DNA from: Chryseobacterium antibioticum
GTDB taxonomy: Bacteria; Bacteroidota; Bacteroidia; Flavobacteriales; Weeksellaceae
Length of the DNA stretch: 64,000 bases
Direction of reading: 5' to 3'
Assembly: GCF_012927325.1 (NCBI RefSeq)
Contig: NZ_JABBGI010000003.1
Location: 1-64,000, forward strand
Positions 50,990 through 59,836 of this stretch are shown here, piece by piece. The notes beneath the pieces were generated by a model. It searched no databases, was not told the origin of the DNA, and worked only from the letters and a program-made list of their open reading frames with translations. The translations under genes were made by a program, and so were the position numbers. How positions within the stretch are numbered: position 1 is the first letter of the stretch; each line of letters starts with the position of its first letter.

Positions 50990-51166
50990 CTAGAAACCAA
51001 GTCCGCAAGGCGTTGGTTCACAGGATAGCGTACAGCTGTTAAATCGGTAACATCCCATACCCGCACTGTTCAGTGCTTCACAAGGGTCTTCAAATGTATC
51101 TCTTATTTCAAAATCCCCCACTTATATTTTTGAGATCTTCCGTTCAATTTTCTTTAAATTTTTCAC
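50990..51166 (-). pseudogene. broken double-glycine-type peptide gene
   Basis: A GTG opens VKNLKKIERKISKI, clearly the leader of the neighbouring peptides, but codon 15 is TAA. The same frame continues for 43 residues (VGDFEIRDTFEDPCEALN, then MGCYRFNSCTLSCEPTPCG) with five Cys and ends at a TAG. One base (TCA to TAA) and an ATG-to-GTG change would explain it. It follows the gene at 51191 by 24 bases. A short GTG-started ORF after the stop is an alternative reading. Confidence 0.65.
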
Positions 51167-51190
51167 AGTTATAATCTGTTGTAATTGGCT

Positions 51191-51463
51191 TTATCCTGTA
51201 ATACAATAAAATTCAGGACATGGAGTGGTCTGCGTAAAAGTGCCCCAGGGACAGATACACGTATAGGTATCGCCGCCGCCAGTTCCACCACCACCTCCGG
51301 TTCCGGGATCTACATAGGGTACACATTTGCCTCCCGAACAGATCTGACCTGCTGAGCAGCCTCCGGTACCCGGCCCTTCTCCTTCAAAACAGAAAGAAGG
51401 TGTCAGATCTCCGGCAGAAATTTTCTTTTGGTTTTCTCTGGAAAGTTTTTTTAGATTTTTCAT
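51191..51463 (-). CDS. leader-type Cys/Gly-rich peptide (bacteriocin-like)
   Basis: The 90-residue precursor begins MKNLKKLSRENQKKISAGD, with a Gly-Asp in place of GG at the expected cleavage point. The core has eight Cys (SFCFEG, GGCSAGQICSGGKC, TCICPW, PCPEFYC) and a Gly-rich spacer (GTGGGGGTGGG). No exporter or modifying enzyme gene is nearby. A 28-base leader element shared with the gene at 27349 lies 19 bases upstream. It is probably the first gene of a two-gene unit with the broken copy at 50990. Confidence 0.8.
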   Translation of the reverse strand: MKNLKKLSRENQKKISAGDLTPSFCFEGEGPGTGGCSAGQICSGGKCVPYVDPGTGGGGGTGGGDTYTCICPWGTFTQTTPCPEFYCITG

Positions 51464-51482
51464 AGTTTTTGTTTTTGGGTTT

Positions 51483-51510
51483 CCTACTCTATCAGCTTTT
51501 CGGATAACGC
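51483..51510 (-). promoter_or_regulatory. conserved leader element, copy 2
   Basis: In the transcript sense: GCG-4 nt-CCGAAAAGC-2 nt-ATAGAGTAGG, 19 bases before the ATG at 51463. Two blocks of 9 and 10 bases are identical to copy 1 at 27541-27568. The two plus-strand peptide genes next door lack it. Confidence 0.6.
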
Positions 51511-51703
51511 TTTGTTTTATTTAAAATTAAATATTTTTTCATTAACAATCAAAGCTTTAAACCATTTTATTCACTATAAAATGACATTTATAGTGGATAA
51601 TTCTTTGTCTGAAAACATTTATATAAAAATTTACCTAATTTGATTTTGGTTAAAAATATTTTAATTATATTTACTTTACTATCAAATTTTTAATTAAAAC
51701 AAT

Positions 51704-51865
51704 ATGAAAAATTTAAAAAAACTAGACAAAAGCCAATTAAAAAGCATTTCCGGGGCAGGAGGAATTAAACTTCCGGAACCGGAATTCTGTATGTATTATT
51801 GCAACGGCACCGTAGTTTGTGCCACTTGCAGTGATGATTTCAAATGTCCGGATAACACTATGTAA
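51704..51865 (+). CDS. double-glycine-leader Cys-rich peptide
   Basis: The 53-residue precursor begins MKNLKKLDKSQLKSISGAGG and carries a core with five Cys (EFCMYYC, VCATC, FKCPDN). It is too short for standard ORF thresholds but has the same leader as its neighbours and an A-rich ribosome-binding region (AAAACAAT). A small terminator (51890-51916) follows. It is divergent from the gene at 51191. Export through a peptidase-ABC system is expected but not encoded here. Confidence 0.78.
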   Translation: MKNLKKLDKSQLKSISGAGGIKLPEPEFCMYYCNGTVVCATCSDDFKCPDNTM

Positions 51866-51889
51866 AATTGAAAATCAGACCGAATAAAT

Positions 51890-51916
51890 AAAACCGTTTC
51901 TTTTGGAGCGGTTTTT
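51890..51916 (+). terminator. terminator after the 51704 peptide gene
   Basis: AAAACCG / CGGTTTT stem with a 12-base loop followed by T. Confidence 0.7.
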
Positions 51917-51970
51917 ATCTTATTAAAAAATCCAAAGTCATTACTACCATTTAATTACCAATAAAATAAT

Positions 51971-52141
51971 ATGAAAAATTTAAAAAAGCTGACTAAAAGC
52001 AAACTGAAAACTATTTCAGGAGGAATAAGTTACCCTTTTCCCGGAGACTGTTTTTATGTATGCAGTGACGGAATTACTTATCGCGCCTTATGCCGCAGTG
52101 AATTTCTTTGTCCTGATGGTGAAGAGCCCATTATTCATTAG
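51971..52141 (+). CDS. double-glycine-leader Cys-rich peptide
   Basis: The 56-residue precursor begins MKNLKKLTKSKLKTISGG and its core has four Cys (GDCFYVCSDG, LCRSEFLC). Leader and Cys spacing (CxxxC ... C ... CP) parallel the peptide at 51704, which suggests tandem duplication. The 105-base gap to that gene contains a terminator, so it may have its own promoter. The product's role is unknown. Confidence 0.78.
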   Translation: MKNLKKLTKSKLKTISGGISYPFPGDCFYVCSDGITYRALCRSEFLCPDGEEPIIH

Positions 52142-52225
52142 AAAAAATCGACTTATTTGTAAAAGGCTATCTTTTTGGGGTGGTTTTCTTTTACTTATTA
52201 AAATACAAACCCGGAAAATCTCAAA

Positions 52226-53278
52226 TTACTCAAACAGTCGTAACTGTTGATCTTTTGCTCCTGTAAAGTTGGCACTTGATAATTTGGGAAATTCTCTGCC
52301 TTCGAAAAATTTCTTTCTCCCGATCTTAAATGTATTGTGAATCATTTCAGCGATATTACCCTCTCCCCTCTGTCGTTCAAAATATCTTTTATCTCCGAGT
52401 TTTCCGCCCCGCATAGAACGGATAAGATTTAAAACTTTTTGTGCCCTGTCCGGAAAATGAGACTCAATCCATTTTATAAAAACAGGTTCTACCGTGTCAT
52501 TCAGCCGTACCAGGGTGTAACCGAAACTCAAAGCTCCGGCCTCTGAAATTGCTTTTAAAATAGTCAATGGTTCATCACTGTTCAATCCCGGAATGATAGG
52601 TGCCACCATAACGTGTACAGGAATTTTGTTCTCTGTAAGAACCTGTATCGCTTTTAATTTATTAGGGGCCGAACTGGTCCGCGGTTCCATTTTTCGTCTA
52701 AGATCTTCATTAATAGTAGGAATACTTAAAGATACAGAAACCAGATTCTGCTCTGCCATAGGTTTTAAAATATCCAGATCTCTCAGAACAAGTGCATTTT
52801 TTGTCAGAATATTGACAGGATGTCTGTAATCCAGACACACCTGAAGCAATTTCCTAGTGATCTCAAACTGTCTTTCTGCAGGCTGATAGCAGTCGGTATT
52901 TCCTGAAAGAAGGATGGGTGCAGGTTTATAGCCTCTTTTTTGGAAAAACTTCTCCAATAGTTCAGGAGCGTTTTTCTTGACCATGATTTGTCTTTCAAAA
53001 TCAATTCCTGCGCTGTAGCCCCAATATTCATGAGTGGGTCTTGCAAAACAGTAGGAACATCCGTGTTCGCAACCCTGATAGGGATTCATAGAATATTCCA
53101 TGGGAAGATCTTCGCTTTTCACCTGATTGACAATGGTTTTAGGAAAAACTTCTGTAAAAGTGGTCTTTACGGCTTCGAAATCTTCATCTTCAGGTTCATA
53201 GGTATACCTGTCGAAACGATTAATAACGTTCCGCTGTGCTCCCTGTCCTTTTATGAAATTTTCGTCCTGCATGGTCAT
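52226..53278 (-). CDS. PA0069-family radical SAM protein
   Basis: The 350-residue protein has the radical-SAM cluster C70, C74, C77 (CEHGCSYCFARPTHEY) and follows the PA0069/SplB-like family pattern: MNPYQGCEHGCSYC, ILLSGNTDCYQPAE and VAPIIPGLNSDE. It lacks the conserved Cys context of true spore photoproduct lyase. The reaction is unknown. A second Met (codon 3, 53272) is an alternative start. It is monocistronic and convergent with the peptide gene at 51971. Confidence 0.88.
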   Translation of the reverse strand: MTMQDENFIKGQGAQRNVINRFDRYTYEPEDEDFEAVKTTFTEVFPKTIVNQVKSEDLPMEYSMNPYQGCEHGCSYCFARPTHEYWGYSAGIDFERQIMVKKNAPELLEKFFQKRGYKPAPILLSGNTDCYQPAERQFEITRKLLQVCLDYRHPVNILTKNALVLRDLDILKPMAEQNLVSVSLSIPTINEDLRRKMEPRTSSAPNKLKAIQVLTENKIPVHVMVAPIIPGLNSDEPLTILKAISEAGALSFGYTLVRLNDTVEPVFIKWIESHFPDRAQKVLNLIRSMRGGKLGDKRYFERQRGEGNIAEMIHNTFKIGRKKFFEGREFPKLSSANFTGAKDQQLRLFE

Positions 53279-53333
53279 GTAAAATTAGAATGCTTTTTCT
53301 ATAAAATAATGAGTTTTAACATTAAAGTTATCC

Positions 53334-53370
53334 ACAAAAAAAATCCGCCTCCTTTAAAAGGAACCGGATT
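53334..53370 (-). terminator. terminator of the small membrane protein gene
   Basis: On the minus strand AATCCG...CGGATT with an inner CCTTT/AAAGG pairing runs into eight T. It starts 28 bases past the stop at 53398. Confidence 0.8.
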
Positions 53371-53397
53371 TAAACATAATTAAAATATATTCTTTTA

Positions 53398-53592
53398 CTA
53401 CTTCAGCGCATAAAACTCCACTCCGTGATATTCATCTTCGTGGTTTTTTTCATCAAAATGTCTATGATAATCCGAGTAGGTATCACTATATTTTTTATCT
53501 TTTTTAGTCAATATCTTTTTTAGTCCAATAAAACCTAATACTGCCAAAAGACCAACACCTCCTGCCAGTAAAACGCCAACTTCTTTTTTCAT
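53398..53592 (-). CDS. small single-pass membrane protein
   Basis: The 64-residue protein has one N-terminal transmembrane helix (VGVLLAGGVGLLAVLGFIGL) followed by a Lys-rich and then His/Asp-rich tail (DYHRHFDEKNHEDEYHG). The His/Asp tail could bind a metal, but this is a guess. A clear terminator supports that it is a real gene. I do not recognise the family. Confidence 0.65.
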   Translation of the reverse strand: MKKEVGVLLAGGVGLLAVLGFIGLKKILTKKDKKYSDTYSDYHRHFDEKNHEDEYHGVEFYALK

Positions 53593-53765
53593 ATTTTGTC
53601 CGATTTATTAATATCGTTACTGCAAAAAGCATACCTATTTCTTTGCTATAAATTATAAATTTTGTTAACATTAAACTTTATTTTGATCAAAAACATAATT
53701 GCTTTTTCAATTAAATTCACAAGATTAATGGTGTAATTATTGTACTTACCTTAAAAAATAATATT

Positions 53766-54116
53766 ATGGATAATTCTGATTATAATGATAGAATGACCAC
53801 CTTAAGCCAGGTCATGAATACCCTTGCAGGAAGAAGAATACACCGGGAATTCAGAATGAATGAAAACTGCGAAATGAAATTTGAAAATTCAGAAAAAGTG
53901 TATCAGCCTTCTGAACTTACCATTTTAAAAACATACCGTTTCGAAGGTGATAGCAACCCGGATGATAGTGCGGTATTATATGTCGTGAAAGACAATGCCG
54001 GAAACCGAGGAATGATCATAGATTCTTATGGAGCGGACAGCAACTATCCTGGTGAAAAATTTGATGAATTTCTAAGAGATATTCCCGTTCAGGAAAGCGA
54101 CGAATTTAATTTCTGA
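53766..54116 (+). CDS. small acidic conserved hypothetical protein
   Basis: The 116-residue protein has no signal or membrane helix. It begins with a helical DRMTTLSQVMNTLAGRRIHREFRM and continues as mixed strands (YRFEGDSNPDDSAVLYVVKDNAG). Bacteroidetes homologues are often labelled 'phosphoribosylpyrophosphate synthetase'; the PRPP-binding loop of that enzyme is absent and the protein is far too short, so the label should not be copied. It is a single gene. Confidence 0.7.
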   Translation: MDNSDYNDRMTTLSQVMNTLAGRRIHREFRMNENCEMKFENSEKVYQPSELTILKTYRFEGDSNPDDSAVLYVVKDNAGNRGMIIDSYGADSNYPGEKFDEFLRDIPVQESDEFNF

Positions 54117-54153
54117 TCTCACTTCGATGAGAGCATCAAGATACATCCCGAAA

Positions 54154-56808
54154 CTATTCAGCTTCGGGGTTTTCTTTTTTCTTGAACACATTCTTTAGAA
54201 AACCCTTCTTTTCCTTTTTCTCTTCCTGTGGCTTAGGCTCTTCTTTCTTTGCTTTGATCTCCTGTTTCAGATCTTTTACTGTCTGCTTCACTTCTTTTAC
54301 AGAAGTGACTGCTTTTTTAACGGTTTTTTCTGTTTTGTCAACATTTTTTCCGATCAGAGTTTTCTTTAACCCCTGCTCGATTCCTTTCCAGAAAAGATTA
54401 AAAAATGACTTCGTAGGATCGCGTTCAACATTTTCCACAGCCACGGCTTCCGGAAATCTTCCGGAAGCAGATCTGATAAAAAGATTGGCAACTGCCGTCA
54501 GTACTCCTTTTTTCTCAAGGTTGTCCTTATTTAGGACTGCAATTTTAAGATCTTTATGTTTCAGGTTAAATGTTCCATGCAGCCCTGCAGGGTTACCTTT
54601 GAAATTAAACAACATTTCCTGGATCGTCCCGGAAGTAGCCGTTACATGTAGATAGGGCCTGATAAATGGATTAATGCCGCTTGCCGGGAGGTTGGATGTT
54701 TTTCCTGAAATGGCAAAACCGTCATTATGATCTGCTACGTCAAAATTCCAGTTCACTGAAAGCGGTGCCAGATTCATAAACGAACAGTTGATTCTGATAT
54801 CAACTTTTGTCGGCTTTCCTTTTGTCTTTGCAGAGTTCAGGTTTTTAACGTTCATATTAAAATTAGCAAAGGTCAGCTTTCCTGGTCCTGCACTTTCCGG
54901 AGTATCTTCTTCATAGACTAAAACTGAGTTTTTCAGATCCAGATTATTAACCGTCAATGGTATTTTTATGGAACGGAGCAGTTTAGAATATAGCGGCTTC
55001 ACTTTTGGGTCGTCATTCGGGATTTTGCTTCTGAAAATATTGGCATCTGCCCCAAGAACCGTCACATTGGAGGCATTGATTGACTGATGATCTGAGAACA
55101 AATCCCAATGTCCGTCTGCTGCGATCTGAGAAACTTTGATGTCATACAGATCGCGCTCCACAGGTATCATTTTGATAAACTGGGCTCTCGAAACGAGAGG
55201 TTTCATCACAAAATTATTAACCTGTATCTTGTTTTTATTTAATTTTAAAAGCCCGGCACTCAGATTGTAAAATTGTGTTCTGTACGCAAAGTTCCGCGTG
55301 GTCAGAAAATAATCTTTTACTTTGAAGGAAAGTCCTTGATTATTGGGTTTAGGTGCTATTTCAATGGTATTGATCGTCGCATTCAGATCATGAAAGGCTA
55401 GCGGCTGCTTTCCTTTGTCATAAACAATATCAGAATTTTTAAGGGACATTTTCCGAACTATGACCGAATTTATAATTCCCGGACGAGGATTCTTTTGGGG
55501 CTTATTCTCGCCTGCTTTTATGGTTCCGCTTACATTCTCAACAAGGACATCTTTGAGGTCCAGATTAAGTTTTTTTTCTACAAACTCAAGCTTGTTGATA
55601 TGAAAGGCAATATGTCCGGTTTTCAGATCCATCGAACCTTTTCCCGTTTCCGGAGTCCCGGGAGACAATATCAGGTTCCTGATTTCGCCGCTTTTGGGGT
55701 TTAATGCAATGCTTTCAACCGTAAAATTCTGATGATTGGAGTACTGAATATCTTTTCCTGAAAAATGAAAATCTTTATATCCTACAGGAATTACCTCTTC
55801 TGCAGTCACCTTATCCAATTTAAGCTGATTAACTTTTACATTCAGTGATTTTGCGGATAGCAGCCTGTTTCCATCAGGTTTATTGATCAGTATTGAGGCA
55901 TTAGTAAGTTTTATATCTTCTAAATTAACTTCAAAATTTAGCTTTTTCTCCCGCTTTTTGGCTTTTACTCCTGTATTATAGACGGTAAAGACAGGATTTT
56001 GGAAATCAGCATTGGCCAGTGAAATTTTATTTTTAGCTAAAACCACGTCTTTAAAATCCATTTTGGGAATGGAAAACTCAAAGAGTTTGGGTTTTTGAGG
56101 ATAAAATCTTTTAAACTGGCTGAAAGACAGAAGCGGAATAAGCCGGAAATTCTCAACAGACATCTGCCCGTTTGAAGTTGTGATCGTATTGGTCGTGACG
56201 GCATACACCTCATTCGGCCGGAAGAAAAAATTCTTTCCTTTAATATCATATCGGTCAAAAACCACAGGAAGTTTATCCTCTACTGATTCTTCGGTCATCT
56301 GTAGATTTTCTACAAAGAGATCCAGCTGCTGAACAGATAAAAATTTCTGTTTGGTATGCTTGAAAATATTGATCGTCCCTTTATTGATTCTGATATTTTC
56401 AAACAGAAAAGGATTTCGTTTTTTTCCGGTTTTACGGTCTACCGGTTTTGCAAGGCTGATATTTAAATTAGGCTTCGCCAGCAGAAGGTCTGATGAACTG
56501 ATTCTTTTATTAAAAATAGCATCATAAATCCCAAAACGACTGATTTTCAATGTATCGATCGTTCCCTGGAGGCCAATAACATTCGTATTTTGAGGATCTT
56601 TGTTGTTTACGGTAATTCCCGCAGCAAAAATGTTTCCTGAACCCAAATCCACATCCAGGGTTTTATAGGAAACTTTGTAATCTGTATTTTTCTTGATATA
56701 ATCCGGAAGCTGGGTTTTAAGCCATATATTCAAACCGAAATTCGCGGCAAGAAGAATCAGCAGCAGAATTCCCAGGCTTATTAATAACTTTTTGACCCAT
56801 TTTTTCAT
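54154..56808 (-). CDS. AsmA-like / DUF748-type envelope protein
   Basis: The 884-residue protein has one N-terminal transmembrane helix (LLISLGILLLILLAANFGL) and a very long periplasmic part of repeating beta segments. This is the AsmA/TamB/YhdP style of bridge-like lipid transporters and outer-membrane homeostasis factors. DVDLGSGNIFAAGITVNNK and later LNLDLKDVLVENVSGTI are typical. The C-terminal 90 residues are Lys/Glu-rich and charged (KEVKQTVKDLKQEIKAKKEE). The exact family is uncertain. Confidence 0.78.
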   Translation of the reverse strand: MKKWVKKLLISLGILLLILLAANFGLNIWLKTQLPDYIKKNTDYKVSYKTLDVDLGSGNIFAAGITVNNKDPQNTNVIGLQGTIDTLKISRFGIYDAIFNKRISSSDLLLAKPNLNISLAKPVDRKTGKKRNPFLFENIRINKGTINIFKHTKQKFLSVQQLDLFVENLQMTEESVEDKLPVVFDRYDIKGKNFFFRPNEVYAVTTNTITTSNGQMSVENFRLIPLLSFSQFKRFYPQKPKLFEFSIPKMDFKDVVLAKNKISLANADFQNPVFTVYNTGVKAKKREKKLNFEVNLEDIKLTNASILINKPDGNRLLSAKSLNVKVNQLKLDKVTAEEVIPVGYKDFHFSGKDIQYSNHQNFTVESIALNPKSGEIRNLILSPGTPETGKGSMDLKTGHIAFHINKLEFVEKKLNLDLKDVLVENVSGTIKAGENKPQKNPRPGIINSVIVRKMSLKNSDIVYDKGKQPLAFHDLNATINTIEIAPKPNNQGLSFKVKDYFLTTRNFAYRTQFYNLSAGLLKLNKNKIQVNNFVMKPLVSRAQFIKMIPVERDLYDIKVSQIAADGHWDLFSDHQSINASNVTVLGADANIFRSKIPNDDPKVKPLYSKLLRSIKIPLTVNNLDLKNSVLVYEEDTPESAGPGKLTFANFNMNVKNLNSAKTKGKPTKVDIRINCSFMNLAPLSVNWNFDVADHNDGFAISGKTSNLPASGINPFIRPYLHVTATSGTIQEMLFNFKGNPAGLHGTFNLKHKDLKIAVLNKDNLEKKGVLTAVANLFIRSASGRFPEAVAVENVERDPTKSFFNLFWKGIEQGLKKTLIGKNVDKTEKTVKKAVTSVKEVKQTVKDLKQEIKAKKEEPKPQEEKKEKKGFLKNVFKKKENPEAE

Positions 56809-56844
56809 ATTTTTGATTTGGTGGTTATTAGCTTTAAAGTAAGA

Positions 56845-57642
56845 TTAGTTTTTAATCTCCAGCTCTATCACATAGCCTTCATGTCCTCTCACATTAATGA
56901 AATCACCCCCTTGAAAACTTAAATACTGTCCTTTTATTCCTGTCAGTTTTCCTGTAAACTCAGGTTTTTTATCGAGCGTGAATGAGGTTACTTTTTCCGG
57001 CTTTTCAAAAGGATAATCAAATCTCCAAAGATCTTCTCCTTCACTGTAGAATTTCTGAAAATCCTCTGGAAAATATTGCCTGATCTTTTGTTGAAAATCG
57101 GCGAGATCCATTTCTCCCTCAAAATCATCCTGAAGCATTTTTCTCCAGTTTGTTTTGTCAGGAAGATGATCTTTTAAAGCAACTTCTATCATTCCTGCTT
57201 CATAACGGTTCTCTGTTCTGGCGATCGGCAGTGCAAAAGTAGCTCCCTGATCGATCCATCTTGTAGGGATCTGGGTATTTCTTGTTACTCCTACTTTTAC
57301 ATCACCTGTATAGGCAAGATATACGGTATGAGGCTGCAACTGGATTTGTTTTTCCACTTCCAGATCACGTTCACCCACTCCTAAATGCGCCGTGGAAAGC
57401 TCAGGACGGATGATTGTATCACTCGCATAAGGACTTTCAAAGAAACAGCTTTTGCAGAATCCCATCCTATAAATAGGCTTGTTTTCTCCGCAGTTGACAC
57501 ACTGAAATCCGACATGCTTTATACGTAACTCTTTTCCGAAAAGCTCGTTCATATGAATGAGATCTCCTGAAAGATTCAGATAATATTGGATCGGCTGTGC
57601 GTCGTAGCTCGTCATTTTTAAAATTTGCCCTTGAAACTGCAT
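56845..57642 (-). CDS. DUF2797 zinc-finger protein
   Basis: The 265-residue protein has a four-Cys zinc site (C48, C51, C63, C66: CVNCG...GFCKSC) and the DUF2797 body with HTVYLAYTGDVKVGVTRNTQIPTRWIDQGA, a GIY-YIG-like first strand. The family is conserved across bacteria and archaea and unassigned. It lies 36 bases upstream of the AsmA-like gene on the same strand, so they may be cotranscribed. Confidence 0.85.
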   Translation of the reverse strand: MQFQGQILKMTSYDAQPIQYYLNLSGDLIHMNELFGKELRIKHVGFQCVNCGENKPIYRMGFCKSCFFESPYASDTIIRPELSTAHLGVGERDLEVEKQIQLQPHTVYLAYTGDVKVGVTRNTQIPTRWIDQGATFALPIARTENRYEAGMIEVALKDHLPDKTNWRKMLQDDFEGEMDLADFQQKIRQYFPEDFQKFYSEGEDLWRFDYPFEKPEKVTSFTLDKKPEFTGKLTGIKGQYLSFQGGDFINVRGHEGYVIELEIKN

Positions 57643-57680
57643 AATTGTTCTGTTTATACGTAAATATATTAAAATTAAAT

Positions 57681-58739
57681 TTATTTGATTTTGTTCTGAG
57701 ATTTTATACGATCTATTTCATCTTTCAGAGCTGTTATTTGACTTTGGAGCCTCAGCATTTCCGATTTTCCAGTACTTCTTGCCCCTGGGGAATATTGCCA
57801 TATCAGGTGAATATCTTTTACCAAATCATTGTGGGCATCCAGCCTTTTTTTACTGATAGTAACACTGTCATTCAAAAGTGTTATCCTCAAAAAATCCTGA
57901 TCATTCTCTTTAAAAGCCTCATAACTGATAATAGCCAATTCCGAGTGGTTTTCTTTAATGTTTTTAATATAATTTTCCGCACGCTCCTTTAGCCTTTCCT
58001 TCTCCCATTTCTTTTTCGTCAGAAGAATACTTGGAAATAATATAACGATGGAAAGCAGGCTAATTAAACCAGAAATTTTACGGTTGTGAGATTTATCCTT
58101 CATTCTATAATACCTCTGGTAACCTAAAAATATACTTAATATCCAGGTCCCCACCCCTATAAAAAAGCAGTTGATAAGATAAAAATAGAAACCTCCCCAA
58201 AAATACTCCCAATTTGCATTTGCTATTCCGAAACCGGCTGTACAAAGAGGCGGAATACATGCCGTGGAAACCGCAACACCCGCAATTACTTTTACCGCTT
58301 CCTTCCTAACAATCCCCAGAAACCAGGCGAAGCCACCTAATAAAGCCAAAAAACAATCAAAAATTGTAGCTGTTTTAAAACTTTCCAATTGTGAAGTCTC
58401 TGAGTGAAAAGGAGAAACAAAAAAATACAAGGCGGAAGAACAAATCGCAACAACAATCATCAGAACCCAATTGATAATTCCCAGTTTTATAAGTCTCTTG
58501 TTTCCTGTAGAAAGACCAAAGGCCATTCCTACAATTGGCCCCATTATCGGAGAAATAAGCATCGCACCAATAACAGCAGCTGAACTATTGATATTCAGAC
58601 CTACACATGCAATACCCATAGAAATCACCAGAAGCCATAAATTGTGTCCCCGAAAATAAATTCCTTCTTCTATTTCATGAAATGTAAATTCTTCATCTTC
58701 TTCCTTGGGTAATACAAATAGTTTTCGGAAATTGATCAT
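57681..58739 (-). CDS. DUF389 membrane protein
   Basis: The 352-residue protein has about six transmembrane helices with the DUF389 hallmark SSAAVIGAMLISPIMGPIVG and a second conserved segment AVSTACIPPLCTAGFG. The C-terminal 80 residues are soluble and end in a predicted coiled coil (MLRLQSQITALKDEIDRI). I use the ATG at 58739 (MINFRKLFVLPK); an upstream TTG at 58778 overlaps the promoter region of the divergent epimerase gene. The function is unknown. Confidence 0.83.
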   Translation of the reverse strand: MINFRKLFVLPKEEDEEFTFHEIEEGIYFRGHNLWLLVISMGIACVGLNINSSAAVIGAMLISPIMGPIVGMAFGLSTGNKRLIKLGIINWVLMIVVAICSSALYFFVSPFHSETSQLESFKTATIFDCFLALLGGFAWFLGIVRKEAVKVIAGVAVSTACIPPLCTAGFGIANANWEYFWGGFYFYLINCFFIGVGTWILSIFLGYQRYYRMKDKSHNRKISGLISLLSIVILFPSILLTKKKWEKERLKERAENYIKNIKENHSELAIISYEAFKENDQDFLRITLLNDSVTISKKRLDAHNDLVKDIHLIWQYSPGARSTGKSEMLRLQSQITALKDEIDRIKSQNKIK

Positions 58740-58788
58740 TATTATATTTTCTAACAAAAGTATGAAAACAGCATTCAAGTATTATTAA

Positions 58789-58796
58789 TAAATTTG
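58789..58796 (+). promoter_or_regulatory. -7 box TAAATTTG of the epimerase gene
   Basis: A perfect box ends 17 bases before the ATG at 58814. Confidence 0.65.
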
Positions 58797-58813
58797 CCAT
58801 TAAAAAACCACAA

Positions 58814-59836
58814 ATGACTTATCTTGTAACTGGAGGAAGCGGATTCATAGGTTCCCATTTAATAGAAAAATTATTAAGAAATGGACATTCTGTCATAAAC
58901 GTTGACAATTTTGATGATTTCTATAATTATCAGATAAAAATTAAAAATACTTTAGAGTCTATTGATAAAAATTCGAATTTTGAGTTTTCGGACAAAGAGA
59001 CCGATATCAGACGTTTAACTGACATTTCCCAGTCAGATACCTATCACCTATATTATCAGGATATCCGTGATAAAGAAGGACTTGAACATATTTTTAAAGA
59101 CCACAGGATAGACCTTATTATCCATCTTGCAGCCCTTGCAGGCGTACGCCCTTCCATTGAAAGACCTTTGGAATACGAAGAGGTGAATGTACGCGGTACC
59201 ATGAACCTTTGGGAACTCTGCAAAGAATTCAATATCAAGAAATTCGTGTGTGCATCCTCTTCAAGTGTGTACGGAAACAACGAAAAGGTTCCTTTTGCGG
59301 AAACAGATAATGTGGACAATCCTATCTCACCGTATGCCGCCACAAAAAAAAGTGGAGAAATTATAGGCTATGTGTATCATAACCTATATCAAATAGACAT
59401 GATCCATTTACGATTTTTTACGGTATATGGCCCGAGACAAAGACCGGATCTGGCCATTCATAAATTCACCAAGCTGATCTCAGAAGGCCAGGAAATCCCT
59501 TTCTACGGCGACGGAAATACGGCCAGAGACTATACGTATATTGATGACATCATAGACGGAATTACCAAATCTATCCTTTATTTAGAAACCCATTCTGGGG
59601 TCTATGAAATTATTAACCTTGGGGAAAGCGAAGTGGTAACCTTGTCTGAAATGTTGGCTACCATAGAAAATACCCTGAAAATCTCTGCCACGAGAAAAAT
59701 TCTGCCAATGCAGCCGGGAGATGTCCAGAAAACCAATGCAGATATCACAAAAGCAAAGACATTAATAGGCTACAAACCAGACACAGACTTCCAAAATGGC
59801 ATAAAAAAATTTGTGGAATGGTTTTTGAGAAAATGA
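58814..59836 (+). CDS. NAD-dependent sugar-nucleotide epimerase/dehydratase
   Basis: The 340-residue extended-SDR enzyme has the NAD motif TGGSGFIGSH (6-15), the catalytic SSSSVYGNNEKVPF and the YxxxK pair in SPYAATKKSGE. The sequence GPRQRPDLAIHKF and RDYTYIDDIIDGI point to the UDP-glucuronate 4-epimerase / UDP-glucose epimerase branch. The product sugar cannot be fixed by eye. It is a single gene in this window without neighbouring glycan genes. Confidence 0.87.
   Translation: MTYLVTGGSGFIGSHLIEKLLRNGHSVINVDNFDDFYNYQIKIKNTLESIDKNSNFEFSDKETDIRRLTDISQSDTYHLYYQDIRDKEGLEHIFKDHRIDLIIHLAALAGVRPSIERPLEYEEVNVRGTMNLWELCKEFNIKKFVCASSSSVYGNNEKVPFAETDNVDNPISPYAATKKSGEIIGYVYHNLYQIDMIHLRFFTVYGPRQRPDLAIHKFTKLISEGQEIPFYGDGNTARDYTYIDDIIDGITKSILYLETHSGVYEIINLGESEVVTLSEMLATIENTLKISATRKILPMQPGDVQKTNADITKAKTLIGYKPDTDFQNGIKKFVEWFLRK

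Noticed and set aside
51464..51510. Hammerhead-ribozyme-like CTGATAGAG...GGAAAC in the leader of the peptide gene
   Set aside because: The CUGAnGA core has an extra base and the second copy of the element at 27541 lacks CUGA altogether, so a hammerhead is not supported.
53328..53336. A perfect DnaA box TTATCCACA
   Set aside because: It is a single site next to a terminator without companion boxes, so it is not evidence for an origin.
53766..54116. Label 'phosphoribosylpyrophosphate synthetase'
   Set aside because: The protein is 116 residues long and lacks the PRPP-binding and catalytic loops of the enzyme.
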